Positions 49,731 to 63,500 of a stretch of 64,000 bases of DNA are shown here, in pieces. The notes under the pieces were generated by a model. The model made no database searches. It saw only the letters and a program-made list of their open reading frames with translations, and was not told where the DNA came from. Source of the DNA: an uncultured Clostridia bacterium. GTDB taxonomy: Bacteria; Bacillota; Clostridia; Christensenellales; DTU072. The position numbers were made by a program, and so were the translations under genes. Within the stretch, counting starts at the first letter, position 1. Every line of letters starts with the position of its first letter. The stretch is from assembly GCA_934274515.1 (NCBI GenBank), contig CAKQTC010000002.1, forward strand, positions 1 to 64,000. Reading direction: 5' to 3'.

Positions 49731-50311
49731 TTGTGTATAAAATAGACAACGGCGTTTATATAAACTTGACGAACAAATGTAGCAATAACTGCTCGTTTTG
49801 CGTAAGAAGTACGAGCGCGAGATACGACGAGTACGATTTGTGGCTAAAAAAAGAACCGACAGCCGAAGAAGTTATAAAGGAAATCGACGAACGGTTCCCC
49901 GACGCGGACGAATACGTTTTTTGCGGCTACGGAGAACCGCTTTATGCTTTCGACACAATGGTAAAAGTCGCGGAAGAACTCAAAAAACGCGGAAAGAAAA
50001 CCCGACTTAACACTAACGGACAAGCGGATTTAATCGTCGGCGACGGCGTCGCCAAAAAACTGAAAGGACTGATAGACGTGGTGAGTATCTCGCTTAATGC
50101 CCCGAACGCCAAAGAATATAACGCGATTTGCAGGTGTATATTCGGCGAAAAAGGGTTCGACAGTCTAGTAAAATTTGCTCTCGAATGTAAAAACGAAGGG
50201 ATAAAAACCGTGTTAAGCGTAGTAAAAACACCCGGGTTTAATGTCGAAAAAGCGGAAGAATTCGCTCGTAATTTAGGTATTCAACTAAGAGTAAGAGAAC
50301 TGATTAAATAA
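49727..50311 (+). CDS. TatD-linked radical SAM protein
   Basis: 194 residues, short radical SAM protein. The cluster motif is CSNNCSFC (Cys-x3-Cys-x2-Cys) near 18-25, followed by FCGYGEPLYAFD (GxGEP-type, SAM contact) and TRLNTNGQADL. It overlaps tatD by four bases, the arrangement of the TatD-linked radical SAM family. The reaction is unknown. At under 200 residues it covers only the core barrel. Confidence 0.88.
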   Translation: MIVYKIDNGVYINLTNKCSNNCSFCVRSTSARYDEYDLWLKKEPTAEEVIKEIDERFPDADEYVFCGYGEPLYAFDTMVKVAEELKKRGKKTRLNTNGQADLIVGDGVAKKLKGLIDVVSISLNAPNAKEYNAICRCIFGEKGFDSLVKFALECKNEGIKTVLSVVKTPGFNVEKAEEFARNLGIQLRVRELIK

Positions 50312-50437
50312 AAAAAGAGCGGTTATAACGTGAAACATCGCTCGACGGAATGCCGTTTTATCTTTTGTTTTGTAAGCGTTTTATCATTCGTGTAACGATA
50401 GTATAACACGAAAACGGCGAAATATTAAAGGAAAAAT

Positions 50438-51277
50438 ATGGATATTAAAGAACTCAAAAACAGCGGTTTCCGTTTCAAAAAGAACCTAGGGCAAAATTTT
50501 CTTACCGACAGTAATTTGCTGCGCGCGTTTGTTAGTGACGCGGGAGTGACCGTCGAAGATACCGTGGTCGAAATAGGCGCAGGAGCAGGAACGCTTACGC
50601 GCGCTTTGGCGCAAAAAGCAAAAAAAGTAATAGCGTTCGAAGTGGACGAGGACCTTAAAATCGCGCTGGATAAAGTATCCGAAGAATATCCGTCCGTGGA
50701 AATTCGCTTTGAGGACGTGCTTAAACTTACTGACCGCCAAATTGAGGAAAGGGTACCCGAAACGTTTGTTGTGGTAGCCAACTTGCCGTATTATGTCACT
50801 ACACCGATGATAATGAAGTTCGTTGACGGAACGCTTGACGTAAAAAGTATGACTTTACTTATGCAAAAGGAAGTAGCGGAAAGGCTCGTGGCGAAACCTA
50901 AGACGAGCGAGTACGGCGCGATTACCGCGGCAATAAACGCGGTAGCGGACACCGAGATAATGCGTATCGTGGACAGAAGAATGTTTTATCCCGTGCCGAA
51001 CGTGGACAGCGCGCTTGTAAAAATTAGTTTTAACCGCAATAAATACGTTTTTACCGATTACAAAATTTTCAAAAAAACCGTAAAATCGGCATTTGCGATG
51101 CGGCGCAAAACTCTGGTAAATAATCTGATTTCGACTTTTGCGATTTCGCGCGAAAACGCCGAAAAAGCGGTAATCGACATAGGGAAAGAAAAGACCGTAC
51201 GCGGCGAAGAATTATCGTGTGAAGATTTTATCGCTTTATCCGACAAAATAGCGGATTTGATTAAAGCGAAAGCGTAG
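50438..51277 (+). CDS. ksgA: 16S rRNA dimethyladenosine transferase
   Basis: 279 residues. Motifs: KKNLGQNFLTD near 14-25, SAM site EIGAGAGTLTRAL (about 46-58), acidic FEVDED and the catalytic NLPYYVTTPMI (about 114-124). It dimethylates two adjacent adenines in helix 45 of 16S rRNA. AAAGGA precedes the ATG. It follows the metG-tatD-rSAM group by 126 bases with hairpin-like sequence and a weak promoter (TTTATC, 16-base spacer, TATAAC near 50378-50405), so it may be expressed with or without the upstream operon. Confidence 0.95.
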   Translation: MDIKELKNSGFRFKKNLGQNFLTDSNLLRAFVSDAGVTVEDTVVEIGAGAGTLTRALAQKAKKVIAFEVDEDLKIALDKVSEEYPSVEIRFEDVLKLTDRQIEERVPETFVVVANLPYYVTTPMIMKFVDGTLDVKSMTLLMQKEVAERLVAKPKTSEYGAITAAINAVADTEIMRIVDRRMFYPVPNVDSALVKISFNRNKYVFTDYKIFKKTVKSAFAMRRKTLVNNLISTFAISRENAEKAVIDIGKEKTVRGEELSCEDFIALSDKIADLIKAKA

Positions 51278-51283
51278 TTTGTC

Positions 51284-51301
51284 GCCCCACCCGCCCGCCC
51301 G
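51284..51301. repeat. C-rich tract (copy 5) in a hairpin loop
   Basis: GCCCCACCCGCCCGCCCG seven bases after the ksgA stop, flanked by TTGTCG and CGACAA arms with a T run behind, so it may form the loop of the ksgA terminator. Confidence 0.7.
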
Positions 51302-51410
51302 ACAAGTTTTTTTATTTTGATTTTTGTATCAACAGATCATCGACCGTTTTCGCTATGTAAGGATAAGCGGAACAACGGGCATTTTTTCGTTTCTTAAAAA
51401 AATTTAAGTA

Positions 51411-51440
51411 TTGACAAAAGACGCACTCGTGCGTTAGTAT
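51411..51440 (+). promoter_or_regulatory. Promoter of the giant surface protein gene, with operator-like palindrome
   Basis: Perfect TTGACA (51411-51416), 18-base spacer, TAGTAT (51435-51440). The spacer holds a perfect inverted repeat ACGCAC-TC-GTGCGT (51421-51434), a typical repressor-binding position. Confidence 0.6.
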
Positions 51441-51478
51441 TATATTAGAATATTATATAGGGGATAATTGTGCCTTCT

Positions 51479-51504
51479 CACGCGCGTGCATACTTATGCG
51501 CGCA
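51479..51504. promoter_or_regulatory. CG-rich palindromic leader elements D
   Basis: CACGCGCGTG (51479-51488) and TGCGCGCA (51497-51504), both perfect palindromes, in the 5' leader of the giant gene, about 30-60 bases before its ATG. Confidence 0.45.
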
Positions 51505-51535
51505 AGCGAAAGAAACAGGCAAAGGAGCGACGGTT

Positions 51536-54500
51536 ATGAATAACGACACCGAAAGAATGAACGTAAAAGAAACCGCAACAAACGTATGCGCTACGGTCAA
51601 ACGTAAACGTACGGATATTTTCGTTTTGGTTTTAATCGTCTTTTTTGTGATGTTCGCGTTGATAGGACTTACCGTAAAACGAGAACAACTCGGACTTGTT
51701 CCGTCCAAGGCGGATAATTCCGCCACGATGAAACAAGCGGGAGAAAAAGGCGGCAAATGGACTTTTCGAGTGAGCGGTACGTTCGACGAAAACGGAAATT
51801 CCGTCGAAACTTATTCTGAAGGGGAAATAGAAGCCGAATCGGGACTAGTCGACAACATAAAATCCATATACGAAGACGAAAACGGTTGCGTTAACGTCGT
51901 CTATAACGACGGAAAAAAACTTATACACGAAAATGACGCGGCAAGTCTTAAAATTCAAACCGTCAGTCTAGACGATCTTTTCGGCACGGTCCCTGCGTCT
52001 GCAGACGACCTCGTAAAAAAATCGACGGAAAAAACGGCAAGCAACGCGGCATACGCCGCATCGGGCGCAGGCGGCGGATATGATAAAAAGAATTATAATC
52101 AATCTTATCCGTTGGCGTCGGGCGGCGGCAACACGGCATGGGGCCCGAACGTCGGAAAAAATCAAACAAGTACTGCCCAAGTTTATTTTGCTTATCAGAT
52201 TCAGGACGGAACCTGGCGAAAATTTATGAATAATTCGCTTAGCGGTTTGAGGTATAACGCGGGTTACAACGTCGGGACAAACGGACATTGCAACGGCCAA
52301 GGTCGAGGCTGGGGTACGAGCGAAATGCAATGGGGCGCAAACGGTAACATGGACGGCAACTCCAGATTTTTCGTGTACTATGCGCAGTGCTACAAAACAG
52401 CCGGCGGCGGCAAAAAAGACTCGGCGCAAGTATATGCGCAAGTATATAATTGTTGGCTTACCGTTTGGCATGTCAACACCGACGCATTAAAAATTTCCAA
52501 AACGGCAGGAAATGCCGCTAGTTGGGCGTATTCTAAATACGCAGAATTCCAAGCGACGCAAACGCAAGCGGGCGTTTATTCCATACGTATCGATTTTACA
52601 AACGGCAACGGTAGCAATACGAGCAGGACGAACACGGGAAGCGGGTTTCCCACCTCTTTGAGAGTAGGAACCGGCACGACAAACTCCAGCGACAGATCGC
52701 AACATACTATGTCGAAAGTTGACGTAAGAGCGACGGCTTATACGAATAAAGAGACGACAAATTCGTTTACGCCAAAAGACATAGGGGTGGATTCAAGCGC
52801 GCCGATTATCGACGACGTATATATTACCGACAAAAACGGGAATAGAATTACTTCCGTTACGAACCTCGTCAGCGGAGCAAAACTGATTATAAGATGTCAC
52901 GATACGGGCGGGATAGGCGCGGCATCGGGTATATTTAGAATAAAAGCAACGAATACTCGAACTAATAATGTTAAGGAAAAAGGACAAATCGATAAAGGTG
53001 CCGACGGGGTATCTTACACGCACGAATTCAATCTTTCTCCTCAATCGGAAGAAATAAACGGCAGTTGGCGTATCGAAGTCTTTGACAAAGTTAACGCCGA
53101 AAGTCAAAAAGCGACGAGAACGTTTAATTTTGATTTTTGCGATACGGTAAGTCCGACGATTTCCGGCGTTTCCATTACGGCAAACGCGCCGTCCGACGGG
53201 GTTACGGCAAGCATAAACGGTCAAACCTGGACGAGAGAAAGTCTTAACGTGTCCTTCAATGCGGTTGACTACGCATTCGGAACGAGAATTGACCGCGCGT
53301 GTATTCACGAAGTTCAAATAAACTATACCATAAACGGTAAATCGTTTTCCGTATCGACAAATTCCGTTTCAAAATCAAACGTGACGAATAACGCTTACGG
53401 CGAGCCGTATTCCGCAACGCTTAGATTTTCCGATTTACGGTTCGACCCCAACGCGATATCGTCAATGACTCTCGTAGTCAAAGACAGAGCGAACAATAAA
53501 ACGGAAACAAAGATAATCGAAAACGGCGCCGCGAAAAACGGCTGTACGATTAAAGGCAGACTGGATACCATATCACCCGGGCTTAAAGGCGTAAAAGTAC
53601 ATACGTTCGACGCTCTCGATCAGAATAGTTCAAGTGTGTTTTCCGGGTCGTTCAACAAGAAAAAAGTCGATACGCAGATGACGACGTCGAATACGTATGC
53701 TTACGGGCGGTTAAGACTTGAACTCAGCGTACAGGACCAAAGCACGCAAGGCGACGCGTATTATTCGGCGACAGGACCGTCAACAAAGAAAGTCAACAAC
53801 GGTTCGGGAGTAAAAGCGTTGTATTTCTTCGCGGACGCAAACGGAACAGTACCTCTTGCTATAAACAACCAAACCGGGAGCAACAAAAATAAATACACGC
53901 ATACAGTGGGTGCGGGAATTAATATAGACCAAACGATTTACGTCGATATTTATTTCGATACCAAAAACAGTAGTTTTAATGGCGAAGTTTATATAGTAAG
54001 CGAAGATTTCGTCGGTAATAAATCCGACAAGGCAGGAGGCACGAGTTCGGTTGATTGGAGCGGACAGAATGCGCTCGGGACAAAAGGAGAGTCCGGATAT
54101 GCCGGGTCAAGCGGCGTTTACGTCTATCAAGGCATTAAAGGGTTATATAATCTCGGAAGGGATTCGTTTAAGCCGCAGATAGTCGTTAAGGACAAAGACG
54201 GCAACATAATCGCGTCCACGATAGCGGATGAAACGGGTACTGCGGAATTTACGATTTCGGCGGTCAACAAAGTAAGCAGGAATTATATTTATCCGTGGAA
54301 GAAACACAGCGGAATAGTCGGCGATACTCTTATGGAAGAAGTGCACGTCGATATTTACTACGGGTCGAGCGGAGGGACGATGTCCGTCCTTGTTGACGGC
54401 GTTGCAAACGAATCCGCCTATCCGAAACGCACGGTTAACGCAACCCCGGGAACGGTCGCCGGCGACAGTAAAGGGTTAAAAACAGAGTTAGGCGATTACG

Positions 54501-57500
54501 TTTTCGAGAAAGGGAACAACAGACCTACGCAAAGCGTAGCAAACCGCGGCTGGGAAGAAGCGTCCACGACGTATATAAGAAATCCGTCGTACACCTCGTA
54601 TTCTTACGGTATGCGTTATTCTACGGTTATCGAATTGAAAGAAATCGGCAAGACGTATTATACGATAAGGTTTGAAAACAACGCGAAAGTAAGCACGGAC
54701 GACGGTAGCGGCGACGAATACTCGTTCGTTAAAGACGAAAACGGTAACAATCCGCAACGAGTTATCGAAGTGGACGGCGTTAAAATGCTCGCCGATTTCG
54801 CCACGCCGATAAAGAATTCGGTTACGATAGTTACGCAAATGGACAATACCAAGCCCATAGTCGAATTTGTCGGAATTAAGGACGATAACGGCAATATCAT
54901 CGATAAAAACGCACTGCTTCAATATCACAACAACTCGTGGTTGTCTATACAAAACGCCAAGAACACGGCAGTGTTCAACGTGACGGAAAACGTCGGCGGA
55001 TCGGGACTTCTGAGAGGCGAAACGCTTACAAACTCCGAAACGAGACTTAACTACGCGAATAAGATAACGAACGCGATAACCGTTTACGGAACGTACGGCA
55101 AACATTCCGAGTACGTCAACGGTTCTCCCACGATGAAGTACGGTATTTACGGCTACGACGGAAACACGCTCGTTTACGGAAGTATCAACAACGACGGAAA
55201 TTTCGTTTACGGCAACAATCAAAACGGAGAACCGTTTACGCAAGGGATAAAACTCAAAGATACGCGTGATTTAGAGAAAAATTACGAAAAAATCAACAAT
55301 TCCACAGAAAATTTGCCTACGGCAGGATATAGGCTCGAATTCAAGTACACGAACGAACAAAACGGAAACAGTTACGGGTATGTGGAAACGGGTTATATTA
55401 CCCAAATCAAGTATACCTATAACGGGAAAGAATACAACAATTACGGACTTGAAATATCGCTGTACGAACTCGCAAAACTGCAAAAAGTGCCGGGATTTTA
55501 CGATAGAAGTACACAAGACTACGACATATCGACGAATACGTACTTTAGGTATAAACTCGCGGTTACCGACTACGCGGGCAATATCGGCTACGCGGAGTTA
55601 AAAGAAGCGACGCGTCCTTTGCATAACGCGGTGGCGGAAAACGTGCGCGAACCCGACGAATGGGGCGATACCATACTTCGTTTTTACATTGACCCGTTCC
55701 CGGTGAGAATTCGCGACGTAACGTTCTACGAAGCGAAATCGAGCGTTTGGAACGACGAAAACTTTACAACACTCGGGAAAACAGCCGAAGAACTCGGCAC
55801 GCCCTACGTTATGAGCGCAAACAGGAACGAAGGTTGGGCGCATAACAACGTATTTGCAGAACTTACATGTAGTATAGGGTTAAGCGGCGTCAACGCGGAT
55901 TACCGCTATCGCAGTATGGTCGGTAAATACAACGAGAACGGAAATCTGAAAGACGAATACGTCGGAGCCGCTTACAGCGATCTCGAAGAAGATAAAAGTT
56001 CCGAAGCGGGCGGCGTCGTACTTAGAAAAGGCAAGAGAATTTGGATAGTGTTCTCGAACGCACAGACGAAAGACGTTCAAGTCGCTTTAGGCGTAACCAA
56101 CAACGCAAAGACGTTCTTGAACAAAGTAGGGTCGCACGCGATAGCGGAAAAAGGCAATCTCGGTTTCTATATAAGACAGGATATTACGCCGCCGAACATC
56201 GAGTATATTTTCCTTTCGACCAACTCGACTTACGCGTCGGCTATCGATAACAGGCTACTTACGTTCGACGCAATAAAAGACAATAATAACTATCGGTTCG
56301 AACTCAACAAAGAGATGAGTCCCGCTTATAAAGATAACGGTTTGGACTTTATCTATTCCGCGAAAAAAACGTACGTGTTTATCGTCGCCAACGATAAATC
56401 GAACGCGCTCGAAGGTTCGGGTATCGCAAGCGTAATGTTTGACGGGAAAGAGTGCTCACTCACAAGACAAATCGATTCGTCGAGATACTACGTTTCCGCA
56501 GAGCCTTACGCCTACGCGCACATAGGTACGAACGGACTTAAACAGTTCAACATTCACGTGGAAGACAAACAAGGCAACGAAATTGACCCGACATACGGAC
56601 ACAGTACTGACGAAGGGTATCGTATGTTGCCGATACTCGACGAAATAGACCCGTTTGTTAAAATGACCGATGCCGTTTACGGTTCGGACAAGTATATTAA
56701 GAGTTCTACCGAAATAGGCGTTGACAGGACGGGGCAATCGTATACCGTAAACGTTTTCGACGGCAAAGCGATTAAGAGCGAACTTAACGCCACGCTCGAA
56801 TATGAGATAGGTATAAGCGGTTATCGAATTTACTTCCGCCGTACCGATTATACGACGGGCAACAGGCTGAACGAACTTAACTACTTCGAATGTGGTAATA
56901 GTTTGCCGAAAGACTACGACTTAGAGGAAAACGGCTGGGGTTATTACGACGGTAGCAACTGGATTACCGCCGATCGTATTCCCGACGAATACGTTTACGG
57001 AAAGAGTTATGCAACCACCGAATACGAATACATGACCGGACTTGTCGGCGGCGGCAAGCAACAGACGATAGTCACGTTCGGAATGGAATCCGCAAGAGAA
57101 AGAATAGAAATGCTGTTCGTGTCGGGTACCGGTAAATATTACGCCGTAGAACTCGGTCAACTCTTTATAGATATGCGCGCGCCCGACGTGCACGCGGGAA
57201 TGACGACGTTCAGCGTTTCTTCCTCCGCCGACGACGGCGACGAAATAAACTACGACGCGTTGCAAAGAATTTGGACGACCGAAGTCGGATACGAGTTCAC
57301 CAACGGCGACGTTTATATTTATTACTACATCACCGACCCGTCAAGCGGAATTATCGACGAATACGTGCTTAGCGACGGCTCGCTTGCTGTCGGCGAAAAC
57401 GATAAAATTTTGAAAAACGGCGGGACCAAACTCGAAAAGATAACGCTTAAAGGCGTTCCCGTATGGACGATAAACGGCGTTCCCGTGACGGTAAGGAGAA

Positions 57501-60500
57501 GTACGGAAACCCCCGTGCTCGGCGTGGACGCAAAAGGCATACTCACGATAAACGGTTACGAGGCGTTTACAATCAACGACAAATCGGAAAAGGTAATGGC
57601 AAGAGGTAACGAGGAAGTCGGGCAAGCCAACGTAGACGTTACTTGTTATCGCATAAAAGTTACCAGCGCGAAGGAATATACCATTACCGCGATAGACAAC
57701 GCGCGTAACATCGTACACAACGGACCCGCTTACCACGTAAACATCGACAAAACGCCCGTAAGTATGCGCATAGCAGCAAGAACGGATACCCAAGATGCGA
57801 ATTACGACGGTTATACCGGAGAGAAGTTTACAAACCTAGACGTGGAAATGCGCTGGTACGTAAGTTACGGACTGAGCGGTTTCGGAGGATTTACTTACAC
57901 CGTATCGGATGAACTCGCAAACAGACTGAGCGCGGAAACGTTTGTCAATATACCGCAGTTCAATAAGAACGCATCAAACGGTAAAATAATGATGACGTAT
58001 TACGACAAAGTGACCGGAGAGCGAAGAGAAACCGAATTGTCGATTGCGTGGAAAGACGGGTTCGAAGTCAATATCGAAGACGGCAAATGGAGAGTAAGTT
58101 CGCTTAATACGAACGTTGCCGTGAACGAAGAAAAGTACGGCGAACTTAACAATTTGGCAACACTAAGATGGAACGTGTACGAGCAGGCGGTGTACATGTA
58201 CGTTGACAAAACCGCAACGACAAACAGGTTCGATATATACGCGGTCACCGCGAAGAACGCGATTACGAAGGATTATGCGACGGACAACGTTATTCCGCAA
58301 ACGAAACAAGAAACGTTCTCGGTAAAAATCGATATAGTCAAACCCGAAATCGACCTTAATCGCGGTAATTTACCCGAACTTCTCGACGGAATTCGGAAAA
58401 ACGAATGGCACGCGCTTGCGAAGTCGATAAGGATATATGCAAAAGACGACCTTAGCGGTATCGGGCTTACGAGCAGACAACTTGACGAAGATACGTTTAT
58501 CGAAAACATCAAGATTACGTTCAAAGGCGCGGACGGCGCGATAAGAGAAGTTTACTTCATCAAAGACGGAACGGAAGGCAATTACGGTTTGTACCGCGCG
58601 TACGAAACGGAAAAGAAAGGGTACTTCCAAGAAATTACCGCATTGATGTATCTTAACTACTACACCGAGTACACGATTACCGCAACCGACGAAGCAGGCA
58701 ACGAAACAAGCGTAAGCGTTACGCCTTATATAGATAAGGTTAAAGCGACGATAGAATCGATAAGCCTGTTTGAAGAAGACGGAACGGCATACAACGAGAA
58801 CGCGTACGACGTAAGTTGGGTGAAAGACGTTGCGACGTACAAGTTCAACTGGTCGGACAAGGGCGTTTATGCGGAAATGCAAATAGTATACGGACTTAGC
58901 GGATACGCGTTGCAGTATCGGAGCGCAGTGAAAAACGTCACGCTTAACGCGGCGGCGGCGTACGGTTCGTGGACTACGGTAAGCAAAGATAACTATACGG
59001 TCGTATCCACCGAAACTCTTGCAAACGGGATTAAGCGCGACGTAATACGTTACGCGATAGCGGACGGCGAAGATTACTCGTTTGCGTATTACAAGTTCCG
59101 CGCTATATCCAACGCGCAAAGAACCGAACTCGAAACGTATAAGGGTTATGTAAATACCGAAGCGAACAGGGCGACAGAGGACGTAAACGGCAACCTGTCG
59201 ATAGAGTTGGAAAAAACAGAGATTATGTACCCGAACGCGGAGCAAGACGCAACGTACACTAACGGAAGAGCGTATATCAGGCTCGGCGATAACTTTAACA
59301 CAGGTTGCGTGGCGATTGACAAAAACGCGCCGGATATGCAAATTTATCTGTACAAGCAAGACGGATATAAGACCGGCGGCGTGGAGAACTTCGTCAAGTA
59401 CGGAGATTACGTCAAAATCGGAGAGCAAATCGTCGATAACGAAATTACCGTACCGACGGGTTCGTGGAGTAAAGAACAAGTCAAGATGTCGATGTCCGTG
59501 TTCTCGAATTCCGATTTTGCAAGCGGAAACGTCATCTATTACCGTTCTTCTTCGGACGGCGGAGAAACGTGGAACGAGTGGACGCTCGTATATTCGGAAA
59601 ACGGTAGACTGTACGGGCTTAACGCGGCAGGCGTATGGGCGGACAAAGGCGGAAACAACAAAAACGTAACTATAAACAACTCCGTTCGCAACGTTACGAT
59701 AGGTAAGGAAAACGAAAAAGTGTCCTGGTATTCCACTTCGCTAAGTTACCTTATCAAAGAAAGCCAAAACAACGTAATGTACGAGTTCTACGCCGAAAGC
59801 GGCGCAGGCGTACGTAGCAAGACGTATAAGTTCGGCACGGTAAACGCAGGTATAACGCAGGGCATCAAGATAGACACCAACAAGGCGGAAGTCGGGACGA
59901 ACGCCGTCGCGACGTATACGACCTACACCGACGAACAGGCTACGCAAGACGCGCTTAAACGCGAATACGATAACTTGTTCCTTACAAACGGTTATTTACT
60001 TAACGAAACCGCAAAATATACCGAACGCGACACCGTCGTGGTAAGAATTCAAATACAAAAAATCGGTTATAGCGGAGCGAGAGTGATAATCAACGAAAAC
60101 GGCGCGGAAAAAGTCTTGGATACGATAAGTTACGAACAGTTCGTAAAAGAGAAAAACGACGGCGGACAGGTGTTTAGGTACTATCGTATTACGAGAAACG
60201 GCGAAACGGCGCAGACGATAAGGGTAGAGTCCATAGCGGGAATGCGCTCGGACGACGTCAAAGCGTTTATCCGTATCGACAATACCACGCCGATAATGTA
60301 CGTCACGGAAATCAACGGAACGAAAGCGACCAACTGGGGTTGGGAACAAAACGAATACGTTGCGGAGCCGGAATACTGGTACGTAAGCGAACTCGGTATA
60401 AAATTCGGTATAGGAATAATCGAAAACGGTGCGTTCGTAAACAACACTTCGTACAGCGGTTATTCGCTCGAATACAGCCGTGACGGCGGCGAATGGTTGC

Positions 60501-63500
60501 CGCTCAGCCTGGATACGATGACAATCGACGGCATCGGCATCGTGGAAAAGAGTTCGTATAAATTCAGAATTACTTCCGGTGCGGGACTTAGGTATACGCT
60601 CGGAGAAAACGTATACGACAACAAGGGCGAATTGCTTAAAGAAAACAACAGTTCCTATAAAGACGTGCTTAACGACAGAATAAGCGCGGTTGCCGGCATA
60701 ACTCCGATTACGGCGCACGCGATTAAGGACGGCGAAGGCGACAAAGACGACGGTTCGTACGTGTACGTGTTCAGCGTGGACAGTAACAGTTATAACTACG
60801 CATACGTCGGCATGGTCGATTTAGGCAACGGTTCGTTCGACAAGCGGACGGGCGAGTTTATGACCTACGTTATCAGAAAAGCGAATAAAGACAAAACGTT
60901 TGACGTTACTACCGATACGGCGTTCCGTCGCGGCGACGTGCTTGACATCGAATACTTCGCGCGTTACGACGGCGTGGCAAGCGGAGCGAAACATAATTAC
61001 TTCCAAAACTACACCGTAAGCACGGCAGGAGAAAGAGTTATCGAGCACAACGCGGTAAAAGATATGTTCGGCGCGTTGCCCGAAACCGACAAAGTTAAAA
61101 AACTCGAAAAGACGGGTAAAATTAGAGTACAGTTCGAACAAGCAAGCATACTTATCGAATCGTACTTTATTGCGGAAGTGGACGTAACGTACGGCAAGGA
61201 CGAGTTCTTCTTGCAAACGGAGAGCGGCGAGTACAAGACGACCGGCGGTTCCGTCTACAACTATAAAGACGGAGCAAACGAACTTTCGGTGAACGTATCG
61301 CTCGATTACAAGTATTACGATTACTTTGGAGGAACGACCGCGGGAACGGTAGAACCCGCTACTCTCGGCGCGTACTTTACGATAAGTTCGGTTACCGAAA
61401 ACACGGGCGCGTTCCGCGTTACGAAAAACACGGAAAGAAAGGACTTCGTACTTAAATACTTTGCGACAAACGAAAATCACGAAACCGTTTACGACGTCAA
61501 CGACGGAAAAGATTTCGGATTTATCGATAAGAGTTATTACAATCTTAAATCTGACGGCACGGTTGACGAAAACATAAAGACGTATCTCGACGCAGACTTT
61601 ATTCTTAACGCGGACGTATCGGCTGCCGTCGGACTTAAAGGAACGTATAAAGGCACGTTTGACGGAAACAATCGCAACATCGCGATATTGCCCGACGCAA
61701 CGGTTACGGATAGTTACGGATTGTTCGAAAAAGTAAGCGGAACGGTGAAGTCGTTTAACGTTACGCCCGTCGGAAGAGTGACTATAGATACGGATAAGGT
61801 AGTTACTATAGGTCTTGTCGTGAAAGAACTCGTTTCGGGCGGCAAGATAGACGACGTAAGCGTGGTGGCGGACGTTCTTGTAAGAAGAATGGCGGCAGGC
61901 AGTACGTTCGGCGGACTTGTCGCGATAAGCGAAAACGGCTCGGTCGGATACGAACAGTCCGTACTTACCGACGTAAGAATAACCAACGAAGGCAACGCGC
62001 TTAACGGAGTAACCGTTTCTTCCGTAATCGGTAAGATGAAATCGGGTACGACTCTCAGCGGCATATATGCGTTCGGCGAAATCGAACTGTACAACGTAGA
62101 AAACGCAAAAGCCGGTATACTTTACGGCGACTCGGACAACGGAAATTACAGAGCGGTCGTGGTTAAGTACTTCGACAACAACGTGTTTGTAAACGGTAGT
62201 ACGGTGGTAGGCGAAAGCACGGAAAAGGCAAACGTCGTAATGACGGGCGATTGCGTTGCGACGATGTATGATGAGTTCGTATCGAGAGGAACGAAACCGA
62301 TAGTAATCGGCGGCGTTGCGATGGACGAAGAAATACTCGGAAGACTTTATCGTGACTTCGGTTATGAATACGACGGCACGAACGTTAAAGGCAAAGGTAC
62401 GGAAACGTCGCCGCTCGTAATATCCACGATAGACCACATAAGAGCGATTAACGGTTATATGAACCTTAACTTCGTATTCGGTAGAGAAGTGAGAACTGTC
62501 GATATGAGCGATTATGACTGCACGGTGGCGATTACCAAAGTGTTTAACGGCAGTTTGTCTACGCAAAAAGGCACGAACGCCGAAACGCTTTACACGAGAT
62601 TGACCGATTTTGCGGGCAACGTCAAAACTTACTCTAAAAATATGTTCGGGTTGTTCGGACAACTTAACGGTAAAGTAAGCGACGTAATCTTCGACGAAAT
62701 CGATATCGATACGGAATACGTAGGCACGGGCGCGTTGCAAGCGGGTATCGTGGCGGCAAGAGCGTATGCGAAAGCGGAAATTCGCAACGTAATGTTTGTC
62801 GGAACGGAAAAGATAACGGCGAAAGACGGAACCGTTAAGGCGGCGACCGTGGCAAGTTACGTCGAAGGCGCGACCGTTACCGATATATTCGACGTCAACA
62901 ACGTCGCGGTTACTGCGTACGAAGCGATAGTAGGCGGGATAGCGGCGGAAACCGACGGCATAATTCTGCCCGGAACAAACGGAAGCGTGTTCGTGCTAGG
63001 TAGGGCGGAGGCATACGGAAACAAACTGACCGTGGGCGCGGCAATAGGCAGAGTTCTGGGCGGCGGAATAACGGGCGGAAACAAAGTGTTCGCGATAAGA
63101 GAAAACGTCTACGTCGGCGGAAACGTTCTTACCGCTAAACCCGTCGGTTCGTCCAACGCGACTTACGGAATAGTTACGGAATCGTTCTCGAGCGAAAGTT
63201 TGCGTTCTGCGGAATTCGCTTCGATCGAAGGTAGCGCGTTTAACTACGTGTTTAACGAAGTTTACCCGATAAAAGGCGACGGCAGCAGTTTGAGACCGTT
63301 TGTGATTGACAACGAAAAAGACTTTGGTTATATCGACCTTATGCTTTACGCGGAATACAGCATAGAAAGCGACATCGAGTTTACCGACTTCAAGACGATA
63401 GGCGAAGGGCTTGTGTTCAGCGGCGTGCTTAAAGGCAATACCGGCGACGACATAAGCGTAGAAGGCGGAAAGATAATCAGTCTTAAAAACGTAACCGCTC

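Noticed and set aside
58370..59479. A 369-codon open frame on the minus strand inside the giant gene
   Set aside because: Same reasons; the low stop frequency opposite this coding sequence comes from its codon usage.
60821..62740. A 639-codon open frame on the minus strand inside the giant gene
   Set aside because: It is the mirror of the plus-strand frame; composition is Arg/Val/Tyr/Phe-rich with no recognisable motif, no ribosome binding site, and the plus-strand frame shows clear domain repeats throughout.
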